From contig NZ_JAGFPK010000002.1 in NCBI RefSeq assembly GCF_017599385.1, positions 310,001 to 374,000 of the forward strand: DNA of 64,000 nucleotides. The letters run 5' to 3'. Below, piece after piece: positions 42,024 through 51,308 of the stretch; positions within the stretch are counted from its first letter, which is position 1, and each line of letters starts with the position of its first letter. Both the position numbers and the translations under genes were made by a program. The stretch comes from Ciceribacter sp. L1K22. GTDB taxonomy: Bacteria > Pseudomonadota > Alphaproteobacteria > Rhizobiales > Rhizobiaceae. The notes under the pieces are model-generated. The model was given only the letters and a program-made list of their open reading frames with translations. It did no database searches and was not told the DNA's origin.

Positions 42024-44977
42024 CCAGCCATCGTTTAAACAGTGGCGGCCTTGTCAATCGCGGGCGCAGCTTCACCTTCACCTTCGATGGTCGGGAAATG
42101 AAGGGCCTTGAAGGCGACACGCTTGCCTCGGCATTGCTCGCCAACGATCAGATGCTGGTCGGCCGGTCCTTCAAATATCATCGTCCGCGCGGCATCGTGA
42201 CGGCTGGGTCGGCAGAGCCGAATGCTCTGGTCGCCATCGGGGAGGGCGCGCGCACCGAGCCCAATACGCGGGCGACGGTGGTGGAGCTTTATCACGGCCT
42301 TGTCGCCCGCAGCCAGAACCGGTGGCCGTCGTTGAAATACGATATCGGCTCCGTCAATGGTTTGCTGTCGCCGTTTCTGAGCGCCGGCTTCTACTACAAG
42401 ACATTCATGTGGCCGGCCTCGTTCTGGGAGAAGGTCTATGAACCGCTGATCCGCAAGGCGGCGGGTCTCGGCAAGGCTGTGATGGAAGCGGACCCGGACC
42501 GCTACGAGAAGAGCTGGGCGCATTGCGACCTGCTCGTCATTGGCGCCGGACCGACCGGGTTGATGGCAGCGCTCGCCGCCGGTCGGGCCGGCCTTCGCGT
42601 GATCCTCGCCGACGAGGGGTTCCGGCCTGGCGGGTCGCTGCTCAACGAGCGCGTCGCGATCGGTGGAAAGCCTGCGGCTGACTATGTCGGCGATGTCGTG
42701 GCCGAGCTTTCCGCCCTGCCGAATGTAACGATTATGCCGCGCACCACGGTGTTCGGCTGGTACGACGACAACGTGTTCGGCGCGCTTGAGAAAGTGCAGA
42801 AGCACCTCGCCAAACCATCGCCGGATCTTCCGGTGGAGCGGTTGTGGCGGATCGTTGCCAAGCGGGCCGTGCTTGCGACCGGTGCCGAGGAAAGGCCGCT
42901 GGTATTCGGCGGAAACGATCGGCCCGGTGTGATGATCGCTGGCGCGGCGCGAACCTATCTCAACCGGTATGGCGTCGCCGTCGGCCAGAAGGTCGCAATC
43001 TTCTCGAACGGCGGTTCGGGTTACAAGGTGGCTGCCGACATGGCAGCGGCCGGCATCGAAGTAGCCGCCGTCATCGACAGCCGTACCGCCTCGAGTGATA
43101 CGGCGCCCGCCGGCGTGCGGGTGATCAACGGCGCTGGCGTTGTCAAAACCAAAGGTCGACACCGCATCTCCGGCCTGATCCTCGAACGGTCCGGCTATGA
43201 CGAGGCTCTCGATTGCGATGCGCTCCTGATGTCGGGAGGGTACAGCCCGGTGATCCATCTCGCCTGCCAGCGCGGTGCTCGCCCGGTATGGTCCGATACG
43301 CTTAGCGCATTTCTTGCGCCAGACGTAGGGCAGGGCTTGCTGGTGGCCGGCAGCGCTGCCGGTCTTTCCTCGATAACCGATTGTCTGCGTGATGGTGCCG
43401 ACAAGGGGCATGCCGCAATCGAAGCCTTGGGGCGTATGGTCGGTTCGTTGCCGATACCACAAGTCGAGGGAGACTATGACCTCGCCTTCGCGCCGCTCTG
43501 GTATGTTCCGGGCGCCCGCGACAAGGCTTTTGTCGATTTCCAGAACGACGTTGACACCAAGGATCTGGGGCTCGCCCAACGTGAGGCCTACAGCCATGTG
43601 GAGCACTCCAAGCGTTATACGACAGGCGGCATGGCGACCGACCAGGGCAAGCTTGGCAACGTCAACATGGCCGGGATCATCGCCGGCATGCGCGGCGTGT
43701 CGCCGGCCGAGGTCGGGACCCCGACGTTCCGTCCCTTTTATACGCCGGTGTCGTTCGGCGCGATGGCCGGCACGAGCCGCGGCGAACACTCGCGACCTGT
43801 CCGTCAGTCGCCGCTGCATGGCTGGGCCAAAAAGAACGGCGCGATCTTCGTCGAGGCCGGGCTCTGGTATCGTTCATCCTGGTTCCCGCGAGCGGGGGAG
43901 AAGGGGTGGCGCGAAAGCGTTGACCGCGAGGTTCTGAACGTCCGTGCCAATGTGGGCCTCTGTGACGTCTCGACACTCGGCAAGATCGAGGTGTTCGGGC
44001 CGGATGCGGCGGAATTCCTGAACCGGCTCTATTCCAATGCATTCCTCAAACTGCCGGTCGGAAAGGCACGCTATGGGCTGATGCTGCGCGAGGACGGCAT
44101 GGTCTATGACGACGGCACCACCAGCCGTTTGGCGGAGAACCATTTCCTCGTCACCACAACGACGGCCTATGCGGCTGAAGTGATGACTCATATGGAGTTC
44201 GCATCCCAGGTTCATTGGCCGAACCTTGACGTGCGCTTCGTATCGGTTTCGGACCAATGGGCACAGATGTCGCTCGTCGGCCCGAAGGCACGGCTGGTTC
44301 TGGAGAAGATCGTCGAGGACGACATTTCCAATGAGGCCTTCCCATTCCTTGCCGCCCGCGAGGTCGGGCTGAAGGGTGGTCTTCGCGCGCGGCTGTTCCG
44401 TATATCGTTCTCCGGCGAGCTTGCCTATGAGTTGGCCGTGCCGGCGGGCTACGGCGAAGCCGTGGCCGATGCCCTGATGGACGCCGGTAAGGAGCATTCG
44501 ATCTGCGTCTATGGCGTCGAGGCGCTCAACGTGATGCGGATCGAGAAGGGACATGTCACGCACAACGAGATCGACGGCCGCACGACGCCGGACGATCTCG
44601 GTCTCGGACGGATGTTCTCCGAGCAGAAACCCGATTTCATCGGCAAGCGGCTTTCCAGCCGTTTCGGGCTGACGGCGGCTGATCGGCCGCAGCTTGTTGG
44701 AGTAAAGCCCGTCGAGCGCGACAAGGAAATCAAGGCGGGTGCCCATCTTCTCAAGGAGGGTGCCAATCCTTCGATGGCAAACGACCAGGGTTGGGTTTCG
44801 TCCGTCTGCTATTCCCCAGTCCTGGGCCAGCATATCGGGCTTGCTTTCCTCAAGTCCGGACGCGAGCGCATGGGTGAGAAGATCATCGTCTGGGATGGCC
44901 TGCGAGGATCCGAGGTGCTGGCCGAGGTCTGCGCCCCGGCCTTTGTCGATCCCGATAACAAAAGACTCTATATCTAA
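42020..44977 (+). CDS. soxA: Sarcosine oxidase, alpha subunit
   Basis: The 985-residue alpha subunit has three parts. An N-terminal 2Fe-2S-ferredoxin-like domain (about 1-110, GLEGDTLASALLANDQMLVG) is followed by an NAD(P)-binding domain starting CDLLVIGAGPTGLMAALAAG (about 172-191). A C-terminal GcvT-like folate domain begins about residue 600 (NVRANVGLCDVSTLGKIEV; GELAYELAVPAGYG). It binds NAD+ and tetrahydrofolate and receives the formaldehyde unit released from sarcosine. Length is normal. It is coupled to soxD by overlap and precedes soxG by 11 bp. Confidence 0.95.
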   Translation: MTSHRLNSGGLVNRGRSFTFTFDGREMKGLEGDTLASALLANDQMLVGRSFKYHRPRGIVTAGSAEPNALVAIGEGARTEPNTRATVVELYHGLVARSQNRWPSLKYDIGSVNGLLSPFLSAGFYYKTFMWPASFWEKVYEPLIRKAAGLGKAVMEADPDRYEKSWAHCDLLVIGAGPTGLMAALAAGRAGLRVILADEGFRPGGSLLNERVAIGGKPAADYVGDVVAELSALPNVTIMPRTTVFGWYDDNVFGALEKVQKHLAKPSPDLPVERLWRIVAKRAVLATGAEERPLVFGGNDRPGVMIAGAARTYLNRYGVAVGQKVAIFSNGGSGYKVAADMAAAGIEVAAVIDSRTASSDTAPAGVRVINGAGVVKTKGRHRISGLILERSGYDEALDCDALLMSGGYSPVIHLACQRGARPVWSDTLSAFLAPDVGQGLLVAGSAAGLSSITDCLRDGADKGHAAIEALGRMVGSLPIPQVEGDYDLAFAPLWYVPGARDKAFVDFQNDVDTKDLGLAQREAYSHVEHSKRYTTGGMATDQGKLGNVNMAGIIAGMRGVSPAEVGTPTFRPFYTPVSFGAMAGTSRGEHSRPVRQSPLHGWAKKNGAIFVEAGLWYRSSWFPRAGEKGWRESVDREVLNVRANVGLCDVSTLGKIEVFGPDAAEFLNRLYSNAFLKLPVGKARYGLMLREDGMVYDDGTTSRLAENHFLVTTTTAYAAEVMTHMEFASQVHWPNLDVRFVSVSDQWAQMSLVGPKARLVLEKIVEDDISNEAFPFLAAREVGLKGGLRARLFRISFSGELAYELAVPAGYGEAVADALMDAGKEHSICVYGVEALNVMRIEKGHVTHNEIDGRTTPDDLGLGRMFSEQKPDFIGKRLSSRFGLTAADRPQLVGVKPVERDKEIKAGAHLLKEGANPSMANDQGWVSSVCYSPVLGQHIGLAFLKSGRERMGEKIIVWDGLRGSEVLAEVCAPAFVDPDNKRLYI

Positions 44978-44988
44978 GGAGCGCGACC

Positions 44989-45534
44989 ATGACCTTCCCG
45001 CATCGCCATGTGCTCGAGGACTACATTGTCGGCTTCGAAGGCACGCCCAACCCGCATCACCTTGCTGTCGTGAAAAGACCGGCCGTTCTCTCCGTTTTGG
45101 CGCGAAGCGGGCGGGAAGGGGACGCACTTTCGGTGCTTGGCCGGATAGAGACTGGTTCCGCCCGGTTTGCCGGCCCCGGCGAATGGTTGCTCGTGTCAGA
45201 GGATGCTTCTGCTTCCTCGATTGCACGGGAACTGACGGCGGCGGGAGACGACGTGCTTCATTTTACCGATCAGAGTGATGGACGCGTGGTCTTGCGTCTT
45301 GCGGGCCCGAGCGTCCGCAAGATCCTCGCCAAGTGCCTGGCGGTCGACGTCCATCCCGATGAATTTGTTGTCGGGGCTTCCACCCCCACGCAGTGCTGCC
45401 ATGTCGTTGCCAATCTGGCGCGAACAGGGGAGAACACGTTTGAACTGATCCTTCCCCGCTCGTTTGCGGGCCATGTGTTTGAAGAAATCATGGAGATGGG
45501 ACGCGAATATGCCATGACTGCGGGGTTTGCCTGA
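44989..45534 (+). CDS. soxG: Sarcosine oxidase, gamma subunit
   Basis: A 181-residue subunit with the family segments FAGPGEWLLVSEDA, LRLAGPSVRKILAKCLAVDVHP and the closing FELILPRSFAGHVFEEIMEMG. The gamma subunit packs against alpha and beta in the mature enzyme. It completes the operon in the usual order B-D-A-G. Ribosome-binding site AAGGAGCG. The HWE kinase gene begins about 115 bp later. Confidence 0.92.
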   Translation: MTFPHRHVLEDYIVGFEGTPNPHHLAVVKRPAVLSVLARSGREGDALSVLGRIETGSARFAGPGEWLLVSEDASASSIARELTAAGDDVLHFTDQSDGRVVLRLAGPSVRKILAKCLAVDVHPDEFVVGASTPTQCCHVVANLARTGENTFELILPRSFAGHVFEEIMEMGREYAMTAGFA

Positions 45535-45649
45535 CACGCTTTTTAGGAACACTTGCTCTGCCACACAGATATTGTTTGCCGGCGGAACAAACTTGGAGGT
45601 CGTGCGTTGCTCGCGTGGGTATGTTGCTCCGATTGACGTTGGGGCACTA

Positions 45650-47173
45650 ATGGGTGGCACGCATTTTATGTCCTTTACTGAACCTGACACAGAAGACGCT
45701 TTTCGCTTCCTCGGTCATGGCGGAGAGATGGCATATCTCATCCGTTCGTTCGATTGGTCGTCAACGCCGGTTGGACCCGTTGAGCGCTGGCCAGCGTCGC
45801 TGAAAACGTCCACGTCTCTGATCCTTCAATCGCCCATTCCCATGGTCATGCTGTGGGGTGAAGAGGGTGTGATGATTTATAACGACGGGTATTCGGTGAT
45901 TGGCGGTCACAGGCATCCGGCGCTGCTTGGATCGAACGTGCGAGACGCTTGGCCCGAGGCCAGGGATTTCAATGACCATGTGATGCGAACGGGACTGGCG
46001 GGTAAAACGCTCGCCTATCGTGACCAGGAGTTCGTCCTGCATCGAAAGGGTTATCCCGAGAGAGTGTGGCTGGACCTAGATTATTCTCCGGTTCTGGACG
46101 AAACGGGCACGCCTGCGGGTGTCATCGCCATCGTCATCGAGACCACAGAGCGTGTCATTGCCGAGCGACGCAATCGCGAGGAGTTCCAGCGCCTGCAGAA
46201 CCTTTTTTCCCAGGCTCCGACGTTCATGGTGATGCTGAGCGGACCGGAGCATCGGTTCGAACTGGTCAATCCGGAGTATCGGAAACTGATCGGTCCGCGT
46301 GATGTGCTGGGTCTGCCGGTCGCCGATGCTCTGCCGGAAGTTGCCGAGCAGGGGTTCGTCGAACTCCTTGACCACGTCTTCCAGTCGGGCGAGGCAGTCA
46401 ACCGGACATCGCAGAGAGTACTCCTGCGTCGAACGGAGGGAGGAGTTCTCGAAGAACGCTTTGTCGATTTCGTCTATCAGCCAATACGAGAAGATGGGGG
46501 CACCGTTACCCAGATTTTCGTTCAGGGGTCCGACGTCACCGATCGCGTTCGGGCGGAGATACACCAGAAGCTGCTGATCAACGAACTCAATCATCGCGTT
46601 AAAAACACGCTTGCCTCTATACAGTCGATCGTCACGCAGACCCTTCGCGGTGTTGAGACCAAGGAGGAGGCGGCAAAGGCCATATCCTTGCGGATCATGG
46701 CACTTTCACGAGCGCACGACGTTCTGACCCGGGAAAACTGGGAGGGAGCCGATCTGCGCGCGGTTGTCGAGAGTTCGCTCGAAGCATTTCAGGTAGCCGG
46801 ACGGGATGCGATCCGAATAGGTGGACCTGATCTGCGCGTCGGACCGCATGCGGCCATCTCGCTCGCACTTGCTCTCCACGAGCTTGCGACCAATGCGACC
46901 AAATACGGTGCATTATCCAGCCCGAGCGGCAATGTTGACGTGTCCTGGTCCGTGGGTCCCCATTCCGAATTCCGGATGTCCTGGACCGAGACAGGCGGCC
47001 CGCCGGTTACGCCCAGCGATCGTCGGGGTTTCGGCTCGCGTCTTATCCTCAAGGTTCTGCCGCTTGAACTTAGGGGCGTCGCACATATCGAGTACGCGCC
47101 ATCAGGGGTGGTCTTTACGCTGGACACGAGTCTGGAGGCCGTCAGCGACAAGGCCAGCGGAGCAGCTTCGTGA
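45650..47173 (+). CDS. HWE-family sensor histidine kinase with PAS domains
   Basis: A soluble kinase of about 507 residues. A PAS-like N-terminus (FDWSSTPVGPVERWPASLKT, about 26-45) and a second PAS domain (FSQAPTFMVMLSGPEHRFEL onward) precede the catalytic part. The phospho-accepting His is in LINELNHRVKNTLASIQSIV. The HWE signature is in RAHDVLTRENWEGADL, and the N-box HELATNATKYGALS follows. No membrane span is seen. HWE kinases serve general stress, light or chemotaxis signalling. The start is uncertain: ATG at 45650 or at 45668. It overlaps the next receiver gene by one base (TGATG), forming a two-component pair. Confidence 0.85.
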   Translation: MGGTHFMSFTEPDTEDAFRFLGHGGEMAYLIRSFDWSSTPVGPVERWPASLKTSTSLILQSPIPMVMLWGEEGVMIYNDGYSVIGGHRHPALLGSNVRDAWPEARDFNDHVMRTGLAGKTLAYRDQEFVLHRKGYPERVWLDLDYSPVLDETGTPAGVIAIVIETTERVIAERRNREEFQRLQNLFSQAPTFMVMLSGPEHRFELVNPEYRKLIGPRDVLGLPVADALPEVAEQGFVELLDHVFQSGEAVNRTSQRVLLRRTEGGVLEERFVDFVYQPIREDGGTVTQIFVQGSDVTDRVRAEIHQKLLINELNHRVKNTLASIQSIVTQTLRGVETKEEAAKAISLRIMALSRAHDVLTRENWEGADLRAVVESSLEAFQVAGRDAIRIGGPDLRVGPHAAISLALALHELATNATKYGALSSPSGNVDVSWSVGPHSEFRMSWTETGGPPVTPSDRRGFGSRLILKVLPLELRGVAHIEYAPSGVVFTLDTSLEAVSDKASGAAS

Positions 47174-47517
47174 TGGCAAGAGTTCTGATTGTCGAAGATG
47201 AAATGCTGGTCGCAATGCTGATCGAGGATGTCGTTGTCGACCTCGGCCATACGGTCGTGGGGCCTGCGATGCGACTGGAAACGGCGCTCGACATCGTCGA
47301 GGCGCAGGACGTCGATTTCGCCATTCTCGACATCAACCTGGCTGGCAAACAATCCTTTCCTGTGGCCGACAGGCTGCGTGAAAGGGGTATCCCGTTCATG
47401 TTCGCCAGCGGCTACGGCAAGGCGGGACTCATCGAGCCGTACCTGGATGCCATGGTCGTGCAGAAGCCGTTCGAACCCGACCAGATCGCGAATGCGTTGA
47501 CCGGGCTTGAGCGCTGA
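47173..47517 (+). CDS. Single-domain response regulator, partner of the HWE kinase
   Basis: A 114-residue receiver. The acidic pair is in VLIVEDEMLVA and the phospho-acceptor Asp in AILDINLAGKQSFPVADRL. The Ser/Thr switch is in FMFASGYGK and the Lys in VVQKPFEP. The start overlaps the kinase stop codon, so both are made together. It lacks an output domain, so it probably signals by protein contact or phospho-relay. This is a common arrangement for HWE kinases. Confidence 0.88.
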   Translation: MARVLIVEDEMLVAMLIEDVVVDLGHTVVGPAMRLETALDIVEAQDVDFAILDINLAGKQSFPVADRLRERGIPFMFASGYGKAGLIEPYLDAMVVQKPFEPDQIANALTGLER

Positions 47518-47693
47518 CGCCGCGAGCCGGATATCCGATCCCGCCCCACCGCAGCAAACGTCTAGCCTGCGCCGCACCCTGAACAATTCTTTTTCCGCAC
47601 GCGACATGTTGCGTCGCAGCCATGGGCTTCTCGTCCTTTGCGTGCCACTCTAGCTTTCGGCACAATGCCTGTAGCGCTAAGGGGAATCCATTC

Positions 47694-50120
47694 ATGAAAA
47701 GTCATGCGCGTGTCGTCGTCATCGGTGGTGGTGTCGTCGGATGTTCGGTGCTGTATCACCTGACCAAGTTCGGCTGGACCGATGTCGTGCTGCTCGAGCG
47801 GTCGGAGCTCACCTCCGGATCGACCTGGCATGCGGCGGGCGGCATGCATACGATCAACGGTGATCCGAACGTCGCCAAGCTGCAGAAGTACACCGTCGAT
47901 CTCTACAAGGAAATCCAGGAGTATTCCGGCCAAGACATCGGGCTGCATATGACGTCCGGCCTGATGCTGGCGGCCACGCATGAGCGCTTCGACTGGTTCA
48001 AGTCGCTGCTCGCCAAAGGCAAGTATGCAGGCGGCGAGGCGCGGCTCGTCTCGGTCGAGGAGGCGCATTCGATGATGCCGTTGCTCGATCCAACCCAGTT
48101 CGTCGGCGCCGTCTTCGATCCGCACGAAGGTCATCTCGATCCCTATGGCACCACGCACGCCTACGCCAAGTCGGCGAAGAAGAACGGCGCCGAGATCTAT
48201 CTCCACACCAAGGTCGAGGAACTGATGCAGTTGCCCGACGGAACGTGGCGGGTGATCACGGACAAGGGAGAGATTCAGGCCGAACACGTGGTCAACGCCG
48301 CCGGCCTCTGGGCGCGCGAAGTGGGTCGCATGGTCGGGCTGGAACTGCCGGTGCTTGCCATGGAGCACATGTACCTGATCACCGAGGACATGCCGGAGGT
48401 GATCGAGTTCAACCAGAAGGCCGGTCGAGAACTGATGCACTGCGTCGACTTCGACGGCGAAATCTATATTCGCCAGGAGCGCAACGGCATGCTCATGGGC
48501 ACCTACGAGAAGGATTGCCGCCCATGGTCGCCGATAGAGACGCCCTGGACCTTCGGGCACGAGCTGCTGGCCGAAGACCTTGAACGGATCACCAACGAAC
48601 TCGAGATCGGCTTCCGTCATTTTCCGGCTTTCAACAATGCCGGCATCCGCAAGATCATCAACGGGCCGTTCACATTCTCCCCCGACGGCAACCCGCTGGT
48701 CGGTCCGGTGCGCGGCATGACGAATTTCTGGTCGGCCTGCGCGGTCATGGCCGGCTTCAGCCAGGGCGGCGGCGTTGGACTTGCGCTCGCCCAGTGGATC
48801 ATCAACGGCGATCCGGGCTTCGATGTCTTTGCCATGGATGTCTGCCGTTACGGCGACTACGCGACGCTCGCCTATACCAATGCCAAGGTGCGCGAGAACT
48901 ATTCCCGCCGGTTCTCGATCCGCTATCCGAACGAGGAACTTCCGGGTGCGCGGCCACTGCTTACTACGCCGGTCTACGACAAGCTTAAGAGCGCCGGCGC
49001 CGTCTTCGGAGCCTATTACGGCCTTGAGACTCCGCTTTGGTTCGCGCCTGAAGGCGTCGAGGACAAGTTCTCCTGGCGCCGTTCGACCGATTTCGACTAT
49101 GTCGCGGCCGAAGCAAAGACGGTGCGGGCCGGCGTCGGGATCATGGAGACCTCGGGCTTTGCGAAATATACCGTGTCGGGTCCTGGCGCGCGCGACTGGA
49201 TCGACCGGATGCTGACCTGCCGCATCCCGCCGGCCGGTCGCATGACGCTTGCGCCGATGCTGAACGAAGCCGGCAAGCTGATCGGCGATTTCACGCTTGC
49301 GACGCTCGACGACGAAGACTTCCTGCTGATCGGCTCTGGTCTTGCAGAGGACTACCACATGCGCTGGTTCGAACAGCATTTGCCGGATGATGGTTCCGTC
49401 GAGATCGAGTCGCTCAATCTGGGTCTGACCGGCCTTGCGATCGCGGGACCGAAATCGCGCGAGGTGCTGGCAAAGCTGACGCATCTCGATGTCTCGAACG
49501 AAGCGTTTCCGTTCATGGACATTCGTGAAATGGATATCGGCATGGCGCCTGTCGTCGTAGGGCGCGTCAGCTACACCGGCGATCTCGGCTACGAAATCTG
49601 GGTCCGGCCTGAGTACCAGCGTTATCTCTACGACTTGATCATGGAGGCAGGGGCCGAGTTCGGTATCAAGCCGTTCGGTCTGCGGGCTCTCAACGCGCTT
49701 CGTCTCGAAAAGTCCTACGGCAGCTGGTCGCGCGAATACCGGCCCCTCTATGGTCCGCTCGAAGCCGGTCTTTCCCGCTTCGTGGCGCTCAAGAAGGAGG
49801 CGGACTTCATCGGCAAGAAAGCGGCGATGGAGGAAAAGCTGTCGGGGGGAAAGCTGCGCCTGCGCACCTTCATCATCGACGCGAAGGATGCCGATGTCAT
49901 CGGGGACGAGCCGATCTTCTACAAGGGCGAGCCGCTCGGCTGGGTGACTTCGGGAGGTTATGCGCATGCGGCGGGTGTGTCGGTAGCGGTCGGATACGTG
50001 CCGAAGGACATCGCTGATGAGGCGGACGGATGGTCGATCGAAATTCTCGGAGACGTTCTTCCGGCCCGTCTGCAGCCTCATCCTCTTTTCGATGCGAACG
50101 GTTCCGTCATGCGCGGCTGA
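47694..50120 (+). CDS. Dimethylglycine/sarcosine dehydrogenase-like flavoprotein
   Basis: An 808-residue protein. The N-terminal FAD domain (VVVIGGGVVGCSVLYHLTKF, about 7-26) continues into TSGSTWHAAGGMHTING, where the His is the site of covalent FAD attachment in mammalian dimethylglycine dehydrogenase. The C-terminal half is a GcvT-like tetrahydrofolate domain (GIMETSGFAKYTVSGPGARD; GDLGYEIWVRPEYQ). It would demethylate dimethylglycine or sarcosine and load the one-carbon unit on folate. It lies downstream of soxBDAG and the kinase pair, suggesting a glycine-betaine breakdown theme. The ATG has AAGGGGA upstream. Confidence 0.88.
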   Translation: MKSHARVVVIGGGVVGCSVLYHLTKFGWTDVVLLERSELTSGSTWHAAGGMHTINGDPNVAKLQKYTVDLYKEIQEYSGQDIGLHMTSGLMLAATHERFDWFKSLLAKGKYAGGEARLVSVEEAHSMMPLLDPTQFVGAVFDPHEGHLDPYGTTHAYAKSAKKNGAEIYLHTKVEELMQLPDGTWRVITDKGEIQAEHVVNAAGLWAREVGRMVGLELPVLAMEHMYLITEDMPEVIEFNQKAGRELMHCVDFDGEIYIRQERNGMLMGTYEKDCRPWSPIETPWTFGHELLAEDLERITNELEIGFRHFPAFNNAGIRKIINGPFTFSPDGNPLVGPVRGMTNFWSACAVMAGFSQGGGVGLALAQWIINGDPGFDVFAMDVCRYGDYATLAYTNAKVRENYSRRFSIRYPNEELPGARPLLTTPVYDKLKSAGAVFGAYYGLETPLWFAPEGVEDKFSWRRSTDFDYVAAEAKTVRAGVGIMETSGFAKYTVSGPGARDWIDRMLTCRIPPAGRMTLAPMLNEAGKLIGDFTLATLDDEDFLLIGSGLAEDYHMRWFEQHLPDDGSVEIESLNLGLTGLAIAGPKSREVLAKLTHLDVSNEAFPFMDIREMDIGMAPVVVGRVSYTGDLGYEIWVRPEYQRYLYDLIMEAGAEFGIKPFGLRALNALRLEKSYGSWSREYRPLYGPLEAGLSRFVALKKEADFIGKKAAMEEKLSGGKLRLRTFIIDAKDADVIGDEPIFYKGEPLGWVTSGGYAHAAGVSVAVGYVPKDIADEADGWSIEILGDVLPARLQPHPLFDANGSVMRG

Positions 50121-50401
50121 CTCGGCGAACACGACTCGCGCGGTAGTAGTGCCGTCATTTGCAACCGTACCGTTTTTTCGAAAGCGGTACGCTGCCCAAA
50201 ATTGCTGCACATCATGCCGCAAATTTGATGCCTCAGGCCGTTTTGGCGTCAATTTGTGCGGAAATGCGTCGAAAATGCGGGAAGTCGAGCTTTTAGACTT
50301 CCCTTTTTTATCCGAGACGCTATGGAATTGCTCCAGTTGGTGACCCGCAAGGGTAGACAAAAAAGAGACGCGGCGATGAAGATCGCGTCCGGGGGTAGTA
50401 A
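50121..50401 (+). promoter_or_regulatory. Hairpin-rich leader between the dehydrogenase and livH
   Basis: This 281-bp gap contains the hairpin CGTACCG/CGGTACG (50166-50191). A second imperfect repeat, TTGATGCC/GGCGTCAA, lies at about 50226-50253. A strong terminator GGGAAGTC/GACTTCCC with a run of six T lies at 50279-50309. livH starts about 90 bp after it. The terminator may end the upstream transcript, a small RNA, or act as attenuator for the liv genes. Confidence 0.45.
50279..50309 (+). terminator. Intrinsic terminator upstream of livH
   Basis: An 8-bp perfect stem GGGAAGTC/GACTTCCC, nine-base loop, then TTTTTT. It lies 159 bp after the dehydrogenase stop codon and 92 bp before the livH start. 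Confidence 0.8.
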
Positions 50402-51304
50402 ATGGAGTACTTTGTCCAGCAGCTCATCAACGGGCTGACTCTTGGATCCATCTATGGTCTGGTGGCGATCGGCTATACGATGGTTTACGGCATCATCGGC
50501 ATGATCAATTTCGCCCATGGCGATATCTTCATGCTTGGCGGCTTCGCAGCCCTGATCGTTTTTCTCATCCTGACGTCGTTCTTTGCCGGCATACCGGTCG
50601 CGCTGGCCCTGCTGGTCATGTTGATCGTGGCCATGCTGATGACGGGTCTGTGGAACTGGGTGATCGAACGCGTTGCCTACCGGCCTCTGCGCGGTTCGTT
50701 CCGCCTGGCGCCGCTGATCACTGCCATCGGCATGTCGATCGTGCTGTCGAACTTCATCCAGGTCACGCAGGGCCCGCGCAACAAGCCGATCCCGCCGCTG
50801 GTCAATGACGTCTATCATTTCGGCGACATCACGATTTCGCTGAAGCAGCTGATCATCGTTGCCGTCACTGTCGTTCTGCTGGCTGCGTTCTGGTACATCG
50901 TCAACAAGACGCCGCTCGGGCGTGCTCAACGTGCGACGGAGCAGGACCGTAAGATGGCCGCACTGCTCGGCGTCGACGTCGACCGGACCATATCGATCAC
51001 CTTCGTTATGGGTGCTGCGCTGGCCGCGGTCGCTGGCACGATGTATCTGATGTATTACGGCGTTGCCTCGTTCAACGACGGCTTCATTCCGGGTGTCAAG
51101 GCGTTCACCGCCGCGGTTCTCGGCGGTATCGGATCGTTGCCGGGTGCGGTTCTCGGCGGGCTGCTGATCGGCCTCATCGAATCTCTTTGGTCTGCTTACT
51201 TCACGATCGCCTACAAGGACGTGGCCACCTTCGGTATCCTCGCCTTCGTGCTGATCTTCAAGCCGACCGGTATCCTTGGTCGACCCGAAGTCGAGAAGGT
51301 TTGA
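50402..51304 (+). CDS. livH: Branched-chain amino-acid ABC transporter permease LivH
   Basis: A 300-residue inner-membrane permease with about eight spans. The N-terminus LINGLTLGSIYGLVAIGYTM and the loop NFAHGDIFMLGGF are diagnostic for LivH. The conserved GRAQRATEQDRKMAALLGVD segment lies near 180. It forms the channel with LivM. The start MEYFVQQL has a GGGGG ribosome-binding site. It is first in a tight livHMGF series. Confidence 0.94.
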   Translation: MEYFVQQLINGLTLGSIYGLVAIGYTMVYGIIGMINFAHGDIFMLGGFAALIVFLILTSFFAGIPVALALLVMLIVAMLMTGLWNWVIERVAYRPLRGSFRLAPLITAIGMSIVLSNFIQVTQGPRNKPIPPLVNDVYHFGDITISLKQLIIVAVTVVLLAAFWYIVNKTPLGRAQRATEQDRKMAALLGVDVDRTISITFVMGAALAAVAGTMYLMYYGVASFNDGFIPGVKAFTAAVLGGIGSLPGAVLGGLLIGLIESLWSAYFTIAYKDVATFGILAFVLIFKPTGILGRPEVEKV

Positions 51305-51308
51305 CATC

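Noticed and set aside
42035..43819. A 594-codon open frame on the minus strand
   Set aside because: Antisense to soxA. No recognisable motif, and composition typical of antisense frames.
50166..50191. CGTACCG hairpin with a T-run taken as a second terminator
   Set aside because: The T-run is inside the loop, not after the stem, so it does not fit an intrinsic terminator. It is kept only as part of the leader description.
47562..50360. A 932-codon open frame on the minus strand
   Set aside because: It lies antisense to the dimethylglycine dehydrogenase gene, whose FAD and folate-domain motifs are clear. The antisense translation is Arg/His/Asp-rich without any domain, a usual by-product of high-GC third positions.
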